From Cupriavidus sp. P-10 (GTDB lineage Bacteria; Pseudomonadota; Gammaproteobacteria; Burkholderiales; Burkholderiaceae): a DNA stretch of 64,000 nt. The notes beneath the pieces were generated by a model. That model was given only the letters and a program-made list of their open reading frames with translations, was not told the DNA's origin and did no database searches. Below are positions 8,497-16,218 of the stretch, piece after piece. Within the stretch, counting starts at the first letter, position 1; every line of letters begins with the position of its first letter. Location of the stretch: assembly GCF_003402535.2 (NCBI RefSeq), contig NZ_AP025172.1, positions 930,001 to 994,000 of the forward strand, written 5' to 3'. A program made the translations under genes and the position numbers.

Positions 8497-9015
8497 TCAT
8501 CTATCTACTCCATACATGACGTGTTCGACCACGCCTTTTACCGTAACGTTCACCACCGCAGCGTTTCCGACTGAAGCAGCTTGCGGCTGTTTGAAGCCTG
8601 CGCCTGCACGCCTGCTTTGGAGGGCCTTCCTCCATCTCAGGTACAGCATCGCGATCGCAAATGGAATCTGGTACAACCGATTCGCTCCTATTTTCTCTAA
8701 CCTCCAAGGTTCCTCCAGCAATCTTTCCACCCCGCCGATATCTTCCGGCCGACAAGCCCCGCATCCAGCCATGCGACGTGGCAACAGTTCGATATGCTGC
8801 GTCAGCACGCGCTGCTCGACGCGGATATCGTGCCGCCACCATGCATTGAAGTCGTACACGTAGAAGAAGGCCTCGTGCTCGCGCAGAGCGAATGCGCTCA
8901 GCTTTAGCGCGGTTGCCGCCGTGGAAAATTGCAGAGCGCCTTCGCGGCTTTCGATGACAGAAGCGATTGCACGAGGATTGATACAGTGTCGCCGGCCTGG
9001 TCTCACTGCCGCCAA
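8497..9015 (-). pseudogene. pRiA4b ORF-3-like accessory gene, truncated
   Basis: Segments LREHEAFFYVYDFNAWWRHD and MAGCGACRPEDIGGVERLLE align with the intact accessory protein (LREHEGFVYVYDFNAWWRHE and VAGCGPCPPEDIGGIERYLE). The first ~70 residues (the WRRVLVPEHLTLGRLHNVIQ part) are missing, and the C-terminus diverges after EEPWRLEKIG. It is a relic of the second element. Confidence 0.75.
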
Positions 9016-9685
9016 TGGGAGCGTGGGTCCTGGGGCTGTTCGGCGTGGAAGTGCCCCTGCATTCCGAGGAGCGTGTTCTCACCTCGGCGGCAGGGCTCCT
9101 GCTCTGGCTTTCAAGCGAAATAGCGTGGCGCTCCAGCGACCGTTAACGGGCAGCAGCGCAAGCGTTCACCACAACTGGCCCTGGCGATGAATCGAGCGGA
9201 TGGAAAGCAAGCCCGTTGATTGGGCATTCCCCTGATTCGATACGTCGTTGGGTCCGGGAGACGTTCGGGATGATTGACGGCCCACTGCGATCACGTTCGG
9301 CTTGCCGTCAACCTCTCTTCAATGCGAAGCACGGTACCTGACGGTATTTTTCAGTTTAACCGCATGCCAGAAACCCTGCACGATGGCGAGCAGCGCGTCA
9401 GGCCCTCGCCCGCCACCTCAAACGGGCATGAAGGTCTCGGTAACTTGGGCGGTCTTTGTAGAAAGCGGCGTACCGGGGACGCTAGCACCGAGTGCGGTCG
9501 GAGATGTATGGCCGCTGTTGTCGCCCCTTCGCCTGTCTGAACCAAAATCGCCCGCTTCCGCCCTGGTAGTGTCTCACAGCCGCGATAACCATTGTCTTTG
9601 CGCCCCCGTATGAGGTCCCAGTGGTTGCCCTGGTACGACGCTTGCGCTGTGGTGAGGCGGCAATTCAGCCGCGATAGGAGCGAAC
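9016..9685. other. Region without a recognisable gene
   Basis: The 670 bases between the IS remnant and the Gln/Gly-rich gene contain only short overlapping open frames with no family resemblance. The last ~80 bases should contain the promoter of the gene at 9686, but no clear -35/-10 pair stands out. Confidence 0.4.
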
Positions 9686-9934
9686 ATGGCACAGCAACCG
9701 CAATCAGGACAGGGCCAGCAGCAACAGCCTCAACAGGGCGGCCAGCAGGGGGGGCAACAGGGTGATCAGGGTAGTCGGCAAGGCGGGCAGTCTGGCGATC
9801 AGGATCAGCGCGGTGGCCAACGCGAACAACAGGGTGGCCAGGGTGGCCAACAGCACGGCGATCAAGACAGCCAAAAGGGTGGCCAACAAGGGGGCAGCCA
9901 GCAAGGTCAACAGGGCGGACAAGGACGCCCGTGA
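9686..9934 (+). CDS. Gln/Gly-rich low-complexity protein, 82 residues
   Basis: Apart from MAQQP and a final GRP, the protein is built almost only of Q, G, D, S, R and K in short repeats of the type GGQQGGQ, GGQREQQ and GGSQQGQ. Aliphatic residues are absent. The start at 9686 has a good ribosome site (TAGGAGC). Such composition predicts an intrinsically disordered, possibly phase-separating or hydration-type protein; this is inference from composition. It sits close to hemerythrin-like and other stress-type genes. Confidence 0.65.
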   Translation: MAQQPQSGQGQQQQPQQGGQQGGQQGDQGSRQGGQSGDQDQRGGQREQQGGQGGQQHGDQDSQKGGQQGGSQQGQQGGQGRP

Positions 9935-10044
9935 TGTCTTGGCGTTAATGGCTTCTACTGACTTCAAACTGTGACTTCAATCGCCGCCACCACTATCAGT
10001 GGCGCGGCGGTTCATTGCTTCATTGCAATGGCACCTCCAAAAGC

Positions 10045-10254
10045 ATGATAAATCGCTGGAACAAGAAAAACCCATTCATGAGCATGTGGCTCAGTAATGC
10101 CAACCGCATCGCCGGAGCGACGCGCGGTCGAATGACGGCCGAAGGCAAGCGTGCGGCCGCCACTGTGATGACGGAAGGCGCGAGGCAGATGATGGCGGCT
10201 TGGTCCGACGGGCTGACAGTCACGAAGCCGGCAAAAAGGCGCAAGCGCCGTTGA
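10045..10254 (+). CDS. Small conserved protein (phasin-like N-terminal motif)
   Basis: A 69-residue basic protein, MINRWNKKNPFMSMWLSNAN followed by RIAGATRGRMTAEGKRAAAT and a Lys/Arg tail KPAKRRKRR. The NPFMSMWLSNAN element recurs in small Burkholderiales proteins annotated as phasin-related. The name is tentative. An in-frame upstream ATG at 10015 exists, but the conserved motif favours 10045. Confidence 0.55.
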   Translation: MINRWNKKNPFMSMWLSNANRIAGATRGRMTAEGKRAAATVMTEGARQMMAAWSDGLTVTKPAKRRKRR

Positions 10255-10317
10255 GTGCGCTTGAATTACGCGCAATGTCCCCACCAATAAGGCCCAACTT
10301 TCCCTACGGAGATCCTC

Positions 10318-10782
10318 ATGGACAAGTCAAAAATACCCGTTGAGCAACGTACAGCGCTCGGCCTCCTGATGGATGACCATCGAGCCGTGAAGAAACTGTT
10401 CAAGCAGTTCGAAGTCGCGAAAGCCTCCGCAGAAAAGCACGCGATCGCAACGGAGACATGCCAGAAGCTGTCAGTCCATGCGCAGATCGAGGAGGAAATC
10501 TTCTACCCTGCCCTGCGCGACGTCTCACAAAAGCTTGACGACATGCTCGATGAAGCCAAGGTCGAGCACGGCGTGGCGAAGGCGCTGATCGGCAAGATCG
10601 AAGCGGGGGATCCGGACACGCTCGATGCGAACTACAAGGTCCTGACTGAGTACGTCGGCCACCATGTCGAGGAAGAGGAAAGCGAACTCTTTCCCGCGGT
10701 GATCAAGGCGCGGATCGACCTTGGCGAAGTGGCGTCGCAACTCGAAGCACGGAAATCGGGGCTACTTGGCGAGCCAGCGTGA
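10318..10782 (+). CDS. Hemerythrin HHE cation-binding domain protein
   Basis: A 154-residue four-helix protein with hemerythrin HHE motifs: LLMDDHRAVKKLFKQFE, then VHAQIEEEIFYPALRD, then KVEHGVAKALIGKIE, then YVGHHVEEEESELFPAV. The His and Glu residues of the di-iron site are conserved. Family members sense or handle oxygen, nitric oxide or iron. The ribosome site ACGGAGAT precedes the ATG at 10318. Confidence 0.92.
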   Translation: MDKSKIPVEQRTALGLLMDDHRAVKKLFKQFEVAKASAEKHAIATETCQKLSVHAQIEEEIFYPALRDVSQKLDDMLDEAKVEHGVAKALIGKIEAGDPDTLDANYKVLTEYVGHHVEEEESELFPAVIKARIDLGEVASQLEARKSGLLGEPA

Positions 10783-10829
10783 GCGAGACTGGTGGTCCGG
10801 CGCGACTTGCCGTACTTCAAGGGGGACGT

Positions 10830-11132
10830 ATGGAGCGCGTGACAGAGTATCGGGGGTTCGATATCCATGTCGATCTCAAGACTTCATCCAAGGACATGTT
10901 CGACGTTTGGTTCCAGGTTAAAGGCCCCACACCCGCACCTGGTATCGCCGCCATAGGCAAGCGTATAAAGGTTTTTGGCGGCCCATACTCCCGGCGTTGG
11001 GCCCACCTCGTGGCGGAGTTGGCGGGACGGGCGGCCGTAGACGTGATACTTGGAGAGGATGCGCCGGGCCCTCACTCGTCCGTAACGCGGCATCAACACG
11101 AACACGGTGTCAGCGAGTCCCACGACAGATAA
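10830..11132 (+). CDS. Conserved small protein, paralogue of the gene at 4827
   Basis: A 100-residue protein, MERVTEYRGFDIHVDLKTSS, then DMFDVWFQVKGPTPAPGIAA, then IGKRIKVFGGPYSRRWAHLV and AELAGRAAVDVILGEDA, with a His-rich extra C-terminus (RHQHEHGVSESHDR). The ATG at 10830 has the ribosome site AAGGGGGAC. It begins 48 bases after the hemerythrin gene and is likely co-transcribed. The function is unknown. Confidence 0.72.
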   Translation: MERVTEYRGFDIHVDLKTSSKDMFDVWFQVKGPTPAPGIAAIGKRIKVFGGPYSRRWAHLVAELAGRAAVDVILGEDAPGPHSSVTRHQHEHGVSESHDR

Positions 11133-11615
11133 CGCACTGCACATGGTCATGACTCTGCGACTGCAGAGACTCCATTAAGCTCCGCACTCCGATACAACAT
11201 CTTGAGCGAGTCAAACGGCAGGAACCATCGCGCCTTGTCAATGACTCCCGTCGGCACGCACCCGATCGCGCGCCTACCTCAATCCTCTTCGCTGCCACGC
11301 GCCGCGCAGCGGCGGCGTCTCAGTACGGCCAAATTTCGACCGCGCACATGTACTGGTTTGGCCGTCCGAGTAGACAAACGTGCGGGCGTTGATGGCGATC
11401 AGTTTTCAGCAGTTGAACTGAGGCATCCCGCGCCAGAGTCGTTTCCGGCCGTTAGCAGATGCGCCCCCATCCCTGCTGGGAAAGCAAGGCACCGGTCGCC
11501 GGGGTGACAGGCCTGGCCTCGAATCGGTTCCAATCGTCCCAATTTGGCAAGCTAAAATGGTGCAAAGGGCCTCTTATGAGCCAAAACGATTGCACGGGCG
11601 TTCACCGCGCATATC
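11133..11615. other. Region without a recognisable gene
   Basis: About 480 bases with only short overlapping open frames and no family resemblance. It separates the hemerythrin-linked gene from the CheB-like remnant. Confidence 0.4.
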
Positions 11616-11660
11616 GTGAGAGTGATCCGGAAAGGCCATCTACTTATCCTTGGAGAGAAC

Positions 11661-11945
11661 GTGACGCATACTGCCACTGCGGCCGACGAATCGACCTCGG
11701 AGGTTTTTCCGCTAGTTGGCATCGGCGCCTCGGCAGGCGGACTTGAGGCGATATTGGAACTGCTCGCGGAAATTCCCGCGGTCAGCGGTATGGCATTCTT
11801 GGTCGTCCAGCATCTGGATCCCTCTCGGCCCAGCCTGCTTCCGGAAATCCTGGCTAAGCGCGTGTCCATGCCGGTGCTGCAAGCCAACTGCGCGCGATGC
11901 CCGGCTTTGCCGATACCCTGCTGATCGCGTTGAGCGGATATGCCG
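11661..11945 (+). pseudogene. CheB methylesterase fragment fused by deletion to a receiver-domain tail
   Basis: Residues VFPLVGIGASAGGLEAILEL, then FLVVQHLDPSRPSLLPEILA are the N-terminus of a CheB-type methylesterase domain, including the GASAGG catalytic serine motif. At about 11882 the coding sequence jumps out of frame to LRAMPGFADTLLIALSGYAG, which is typical of the C-terminal receiver domain of large CheB-CheR-PAS hybrid proteins. The sequence then ends at an ISKra4 terminal fragment. The internal loss of the middle of the gene leaves a non-functional scar. Confidence 0.65.
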
Positions 11946-11953
11946 GAGAAGGG

Positions 11954-12000
11954 GGCCACCGCCTTGCCGCTTAGTCAGCCCCCGGTTTGGCGCGGTCTCC
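11954..12000. mobile_element. 47-bp terminal fragment of the ISKra4 element
   Basis: The sequence 11954-12000 is the reverse complement of positions 1830-1876 of the intact element, including the terminal repeat and the last codons of the transposase, in opposite orientation to it. Only this end survives. It gives a homologous site for inversion of the 1830-12000 interval. Confidence 0.85.
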
Positions 12001-12855
12001 GGTAGCAGGAGAGCGTACAGACGGCGCACTGGTGTGGCACCGCTATCGGATTACTCGTACGTAATATTTGCTCGTCTGTGCCGCATTCACCAACCGGGGG
12101 AGCTCATCCAGCCCATCCGTCGTCCTGCTTTTCGCCTGGCGCCTCCTGTTCGTGCGGCGCTGGGCCGCCGTGCGGGCCGCCCTTCCCATTAAAAGAGAGG
12201 CATGACACTATCGTGGCGAATCATCGTCCCATTTGCCAACAACACCACCAAAGCGTTGGCATCCAAATCGGCACACATCCATTGAATGCCTAATCGACTG
12301 CCAGCGCCAGCGCCAGCGCCAGCGGTCAGCTGTCGCGCGCTACCGTAACCGTTCACAGCCCGGATACCCGCACCGGAGCGAAAAAGTACTACCTGCGTGA
12401 GGTAGGCCTGCGCGAGGGGCACCTGCTCGCGGGCACGCCCGAGCTCGGTCAAGAATTGGATGCGCTGTTCCGCCAGTTGCCGCCCGCCCCGCTTCCAGCC
12501 GGGCCACCCACCTCCGCTCAACCCTCACCAGGTGAAACATTCGTAACAAGACGCATTTGTATTACCATTTATCCGGTTTCTCTTGCCGCGAATGGGCTCA
12601 TTAACTCACTTCTAATGTCGCAAGCCGGGCAAAAATGTGCGCGCAATCCCATAATGCCACCTCCCCCTCATGGCTGGCGCAAAAAGCCGGCCCTTGGTGT
12701 TACACTTACTTACAAGGCGTAACGGGGGCTTACATTTTCCGGTGCGTCTTGCTTGGTGTTGAGCCACGGCCCTTATAGTGAACATAATTTGGGTGCCTCC
12801 AGCTATCTGACGGTTCCCGTTGGGTCGTTAAATCAATAAATAATTGGAGAGGCTT
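12001..12855. other. Region with a possible gene tail, a 6-bp tandem repeat and the hxs promoter
   Basis: From about 12300 to 12590 the + strand encodes an open tail (SGQLSRATVTVHSPDTRTGA, then KKYYLREVGLREGHLLAGTP, then ELGQELDALFRQLPPAPLPA) without a start. It looks like the C-terminus of a lost protein of unknown type. Its first bases are four copies of CAGCGC (12301-12323). From 12540 the GC content drops and no gene is seen before hxsA, so its promoter should lie at 12740-12840. Confidence 0.4.
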
Positions 12856-13152
12856 ATGAAAGGCTTTTTGAAGGCATTTGCTGCTGTCGCCGCAGGATTC
12901 GCGGCTCAGAGCAGCAATGCTGCGCAGTTACCAAATCAGGTGCCGACACATCCTATTGACGCCTCATCGACCGCTGTGATTGGCTCCAAAACTCCTGAGG
13001 TCATCGCAGTCACAGATTCCGCTGGAGACGCTTTCAATTTCGTCTTGAAGCGGGCATCCGATGATCAAGGGTCGCTTATGGCGTATCACCAATCACACTC
13101 TTCGCATTCGTCGCACCGTTCACACTCGTCGCACTACTCCAGCCGTTACTAA
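12856..13152 (+). CDS. hxsA: His-Xaa-Ser system precursor peptide HxsA
   Basis: A 98-residue secreted peptide and the probable substrate of the neighbouring radical SAM enzymes. A signal peptide (MKGFLKAFAAVAAGFAAQSS, cleavage about residue 22) precedes a linker and a C-terminal tail with six HxS triplets: HQS, HSS, HSS, HRS, HSS, HYS, ending SRY. This is the diagnostic repeat of the Hxs system. The start at 12856 follows TGGAGAGG. A GC-rich hairpin with a T-rich tail lies just downstream, which would favour more precursor than enzyme transcript. The nature of the modification is not known. Confidence 0.85.
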   Translation: MKGFLKAFAAVAAGFAAQSSNAAQLPNQVPTHPIDASSTAVIGSKTPEVIAVTDSAGDAFNFVLKRASDDQGSLMAYHQSHSSHSSHRSHSSHYSSRY

Positions 13153-13169
13153 ATCAGAAACGGCTTGAA

Positions 13170-13198
13170 GCTGACTCCGTGAGGAGTCGGCTTTCTTT
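13170..13198 (+). terminator. Intrinsic terminator or attenuator between hxsA and hxsD
   Basis: GCTGACTCC at 13170-13178 pairs with GGAGTCGGC at 13183-13191 around a GTGA tetraloop (one G-U pair) and is followed by TTTCTTT. Its position directly after the precursor gene suggests partial termination, which would set precursor and enzyme levels. Confidence 0.75.
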
Positions 13199-13208
13199 GA
13201 GGTCGCCC

Positions 13209-13499
13209 ATGACAACACACTTGGAATTGGATGCCACGGTGTACAGCCTCGAAGCTGTACAAAAGGCTGCCTACAGGTTCATTGATCGCCTCACTGTGCT
13301 AATTTCTCAAGGCCAAGGCACCGTGGTTTGCGAGGTGGATTTGGTCAAGGGCATCCAGATGCCGCAGGAAGATGTTCTCGCCAACTTCAAACGTGAACTG
13401 CTCGATCAGCAACTCCGTTTGCAGATCAAACGAGAAACAGAGCCAGCTAGAAACCTGATTCTCGCCTACGCGTTCTCTCGTACGGGGCTACAACAATGA
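13209..13499 (+). CDS. hxsD: His-Xaa-Ser system protein HxsD
   Basis: A 96-residue protein (MTTHLELDATVYSLEAVQKA, then AYRFIDRLTVLISQGQGTVV, then ILAYAFSRTGLQQ) that fits HxsD, a small partner always found next to HxsB and HxsC. Its size and fold suggest a precursor-binding or scaffold role, like the recognition elements of other peptide-modifying radical SAM systems (inference). The ATG at 13209 begins the conserved part. The stop overlaps the hxsB start (ATGA). Confidence 0.82.
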   Translation: MTTHLELDATVYSLEAVQKAAYRFIDRLTVLISQGQGTVVCEVDLVKGIQMPQEDVLANFKRELLDQQLRLQIKRETEPARNLILAYAFSRTGLQQ

Positions 13500-14959
13500 G
13501 CAAGTTCCGTAGCCTCGAGAGTTATCAGAACAAAAATTCTGGTAAATATCAGCTGCTGCCGTTCCGGTTCGAAACTCTGGATGACCAAAGCGTCGTTGCT
13601 ACCAATGCCGTTGGTGAGTTTGCTTTCCTCTCCCGCCGACAGCTCCAGGAGCTTGTAGCGCATCGTTTGAGCCCTACCGACCCTGACTACATCATGTTGA
13701 GGTCGCGGCATTTCCTCCGCGAGGACGGTGACGAAGCTAGCCTGGACCTACTCGCGCTAAAGACAAGAACCAAGTTTAGCAAGCTCCGAAATTTCACAAA
13801 CCTACATATATTCGTCGCGTCGCTTCGCTGCGACCATAGCTGTCAGTATTGTCAGGTCTCTCGACAATCGGAGAACAAAGCGGCCTTTGACATGACTCCC
13901 GAGACGGCGGACAAGGCTCTCGACCTTGTGTTTCGTTCTCCGAACCCGGCCATCAAGATTGAGTTCCAAGGTGGTGAACCACTTCTAAACTTCGAATTGA
14001 TTCGCTACGTAGTTCAAAAGGCGGAACAACGAAACAAGATCGAGGGTCGGGATCTGCAGTTTGTTATTACAACGACCTTGTCACTAGCCACCGACGAAAT
14101 CCTGGAGTTCTGTCGGGACCACAAGATTTTTCTGTCATCCTCCCTGGACGGCCCTCCCGACCTGCATAATAAGAATCGTCCGCGCCCCGGCCGGGATAGT
14201 CACGAACGATTTGTCTCTGGCCTCAAGCGAGCACGCGACATCGTAGGCTACGATTCCGTGTCAGCGCTGATGACCACCTCTCCGGCAAGCCTCACCCGGG
14301 TTCGTGACATCATCGACGAATATCTGAAGCATGGCTTCGACGGAATCTTCCTACGCCATCTTTCCCCTTACGGTTTCGCCCTGAAGACGAAGAGCTTTCA
14401 GGCTTACAACACCGACCGGTGGCTCGAATTCTACAAGGAGGGGATGGAGTACATCCTTGAACTCAACAAGGCTGGAACACATTTTACTGAGTATTATTCC
14501 ACTCTCTTGCTGACCAAGATGATGTCGGCCGAGGACCCCGGCTTTGTGGATCTGATGAACCCGGCCGGCGCAGGCATAGCAGCCGTGGTATTCAACTACG
14601 ACGGTGATGTCTACGCGTCGGACGAGAGCCGCATGCTTCGTGAGATGGGAGATACGACATTCCGTCTTGGAAATGTCCATCAGAACAGCTATGAGGAAAT
14701 TTTCACCTCTGATGCACTTCTGACTGCCCTTGAGGATTCATTTACTTCCTCCGCCCCAATGTGCAGTGATTGCGCGTTCGAGCCTTGGTGTGGCGCCGAT
14801 CCGGTGTTTCACCATGGAATGTATGGGGACGTCCTTGGACGCAAGCCTGAATCGGACTTCTGCAAGCGCGTCATGGGGATTACCAAGTACCTCTTGGAGA
14901 AGATGCGCAAGGACGACGAAGCGAAGGAAATTTTCATGCGGTGGGTCAACCGATGCTAA
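13496..14959 (+). CDS. hxsB: His-Xaa-Ser system radical SAM maturase HxsB
   Basis: A 487-residue radical SAM enzyme. The 4Fe-4S cysteines are C112, C116 and C119 in RCDHSCQYCQV, followed by the SAM-binding region KIEFQGGEPLLNFELI. The C-terminus has an extra SPASM-like cysteine set (MCSDCAFEPWCGADP, then DFCKRV), typical of peptide-modifying enzymes. It probably modifies the His/Ser-rich tail of HxsA in the cytoplasm before export. The start overlaps the hxsD stop by 4 bases, indicating translational coupling. Confidence 0.9.
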   Translation: MSKFRSLESYQNKNSGKYQLLPFRFETLDDQSVVATNAVGEFAFLSRRQLQELVAHRLSPTDPDYIMLRSRHFLREDGDEASLDLLALKTRTKFSKLRNFTNLHIFVASLRCDHSCQYCQVSRQSENKAAFDMTPETADKALDLVFRSPNPAIKIEFQGGEPLLNFELIRYVVQKAEQRNKIEGRDLQFVITTTLSLATDEILEFCRDHKIFLSSSLDGPPDLHNKNRPRPGRDSHERFVSGLKRARDIVGYDSVSALMTTSPASLTRVRDIIDEYLKHGFDGIFLRHLSPYGFALKTKSFQAYNTDRWLEFYKEGMEYILELNKAGTHFTEYYSTLLLTKMMSAEDPGFVDLMNPAGAGIAAVVFNYDGDVYASDESRMLREMGDTTFRLGNVHQNSYEEIFTSDALLTALEDSFTSSAPMCSDCAFEPWCGADPVFHHGMYGDVLGRKPESDFCKRVMGITKYLLEKMRKDDEAKEIFMRWVNRC

Positions 14960-16125
14960 CACTTTCAGGTCGAGTAATACGTATCACTGAGGACAAGGTC
15001 GATCGGCAACACGTGCCAGCACCTCGACGACAGTTCTGCCTCAGTACGAATCGTAATCTTCCGCTCCCATTGAGGGAGTCACGAGCTTACTTGGCGCGTT
15101 CCGCAGAACCGGTACCCGGTGGCTTCACGCACTACTTCGCGTTCAACAGCCGTCCTCTAAGCTTGGCCGATGATGTGCCTTGTACTCTGTTAGGCGACGA
15201 GTTCTCTTACCTCGCAGATGGCGACGTGGTCAGCTTGACCGATGACGGTAGGATCAGGGCCCTCTTCAGGGCGACGTCTGAGCACAACAGCATCCTCCTT
15301 ACCGAGCAGTGCAACAACTATTGCTTGATGTGCTCCCAACCGCCAAAGAAAGTCAATGACAGCTGGCTGTTGGACGAAGCAATGGAGACCGTGCGTTTAA
15401 TTCCGCGGAACACCCGTTCATTGGGCATTACCGGCGGAGAGCCAACACTGTTCGGCAAAGGGTTTTTAGATTTGCTTCACCAGATCAAGAACTGGTTGCC
15501 ACGTACGTCTCTGCACATTCTCTCCAACGGCCGCACATTCTCTGACGTTGCGTTCGCCGAACAGTATGCAGCAGTCCAGCACCCGGATGTCATGATAGGC
15601 ATCCCGGTGTACTCGGCGGACCCGGCACGACACGACTATGTCGTCCAGGCCGAAGGTGCCTTTGATGAGACGATTCGAGGCATTCTGAACCTCAAGCGCC
15701 TTAATCAGAAAGTCGAGATTCGTGTCGTCGTGCACAAGCAAACCTATGAAGGACTGCCAGCACTCGCTGAATTCATTGCACGGAACCTTCTGTTTGTAGA
15801 CCACGTCGCCCTAATGGGACTGGAGATGACCGGTTTCACCCGCGCGAACCTGGACGCGCTATGGATCGACCCTGCCGACTACAAAGCCGAGCTCAGTAAG
15901 GCTGTCCGGATTCTGAGAAGCTATGGGCTTCGGACATCAGTCTATAACCATCAGTTGTGCTTGGTGAATCCTGACGTCGAGCCCGCTTATGTCAAGTCCA
16001 TCTCTGATTGGAAGAACGAATACGCGTCCGAATGCGGATCCTGTACGCGACAGAGCGAGTGCGGTGGATTCTTCTCTTCTGGCATTCAGCATGGCTACAG
16101 CAGGTCGATTCGCGCATTCACGTAG
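14953..16125 (+). CDS. hxsC: His-Xaa-Ser system radical SAM maturase HxsC
   Basis: A 390-residue second radical SAM enzyme. The cluster cysteines are C120, C124 and C127 in EQCNNYCLMCSQ. SLGITGGEPTLFGKGF matches the SAM-contacting GGEP motif. A C-terminal cysteine pair group (SECGSCTRQSECGGFF) may bind another cluster. The ATG at 14953 overlaps the end of hxsB. A GTG at 14941 is also possible. Two dissimilar radical SAM enzymes next to one precursor is the defining Hxs arrangement. Confidence 0.88.
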   Translation: MLTLSGRVIRITEDKVDRQHVPAPRRQFCLSTNRNLPLPLRESRAYLARSAEPVPGGFTHYFAFNSRPLSLADDVPCTLLGDEFSYLADGDVVSLTDDGRIRALFRATSEHNSILLTEQCNNYCLMCSQPPKKVNDSWLLDEAMETVRLIPRNTRSLGITGGEPTLFGKGFLDLLHQIKNWLPRTSLHILSNGRTFSDVAFAEQYAAVQHPDVMIGIPVYSADPARHDYVVQAEGAFDETIRGILNLKRLNQKVEIRVVVHKQTYEGLPALAEFIARNLLFVDHVALMGLEMTGFTRANLDALWIDPADYKAELSKAVRILRSYGLRTSVYNHQLCLVNPDVEPAYVKSISDWKNEYASECGSCTRQSECGGFFSSGIQHGYSRSIRAFT

Positions 16126-16218
16126 CGTAGGATGAAATGCGGCACAGCGAGCATGGAAGGCAGATGGGTGCCCTCTGCCTTCGACGCCGGAGGCCATCAC
16201 GAAACGTTAGGCGTGGAC

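Larger units (their letters stand above)
8274..9015 (-). mobile_element. Internally deleted remnant of a second ISKra4-like element
   Basis: The terminal repeat GAGACCGCGCCAAACC at 8274-8289 is joined directly to codons equivalent to about residue 74 of the intact transposase, so some 1.2 kb of the gene is missing. The first ~74 residues of the transposase follow (minus strand, 8290 to about 8489), then a truncated pRiA4b ORF-3-like gene. The opposite terminal repeat is not found. The sequence differs from the intact copy at many positions, so it is an older, separate insertion. Confidence 0.75.

Noticed and set aside
12301..12323. Four CAGCGC repeats as a possible CRISPR or iteron array
   Set aside because: The units are 6 bases without spacers, and the stretch is part of an open coding tail. 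It is simple tandem repetition. No CRISPR array is seen anywhere in the window.
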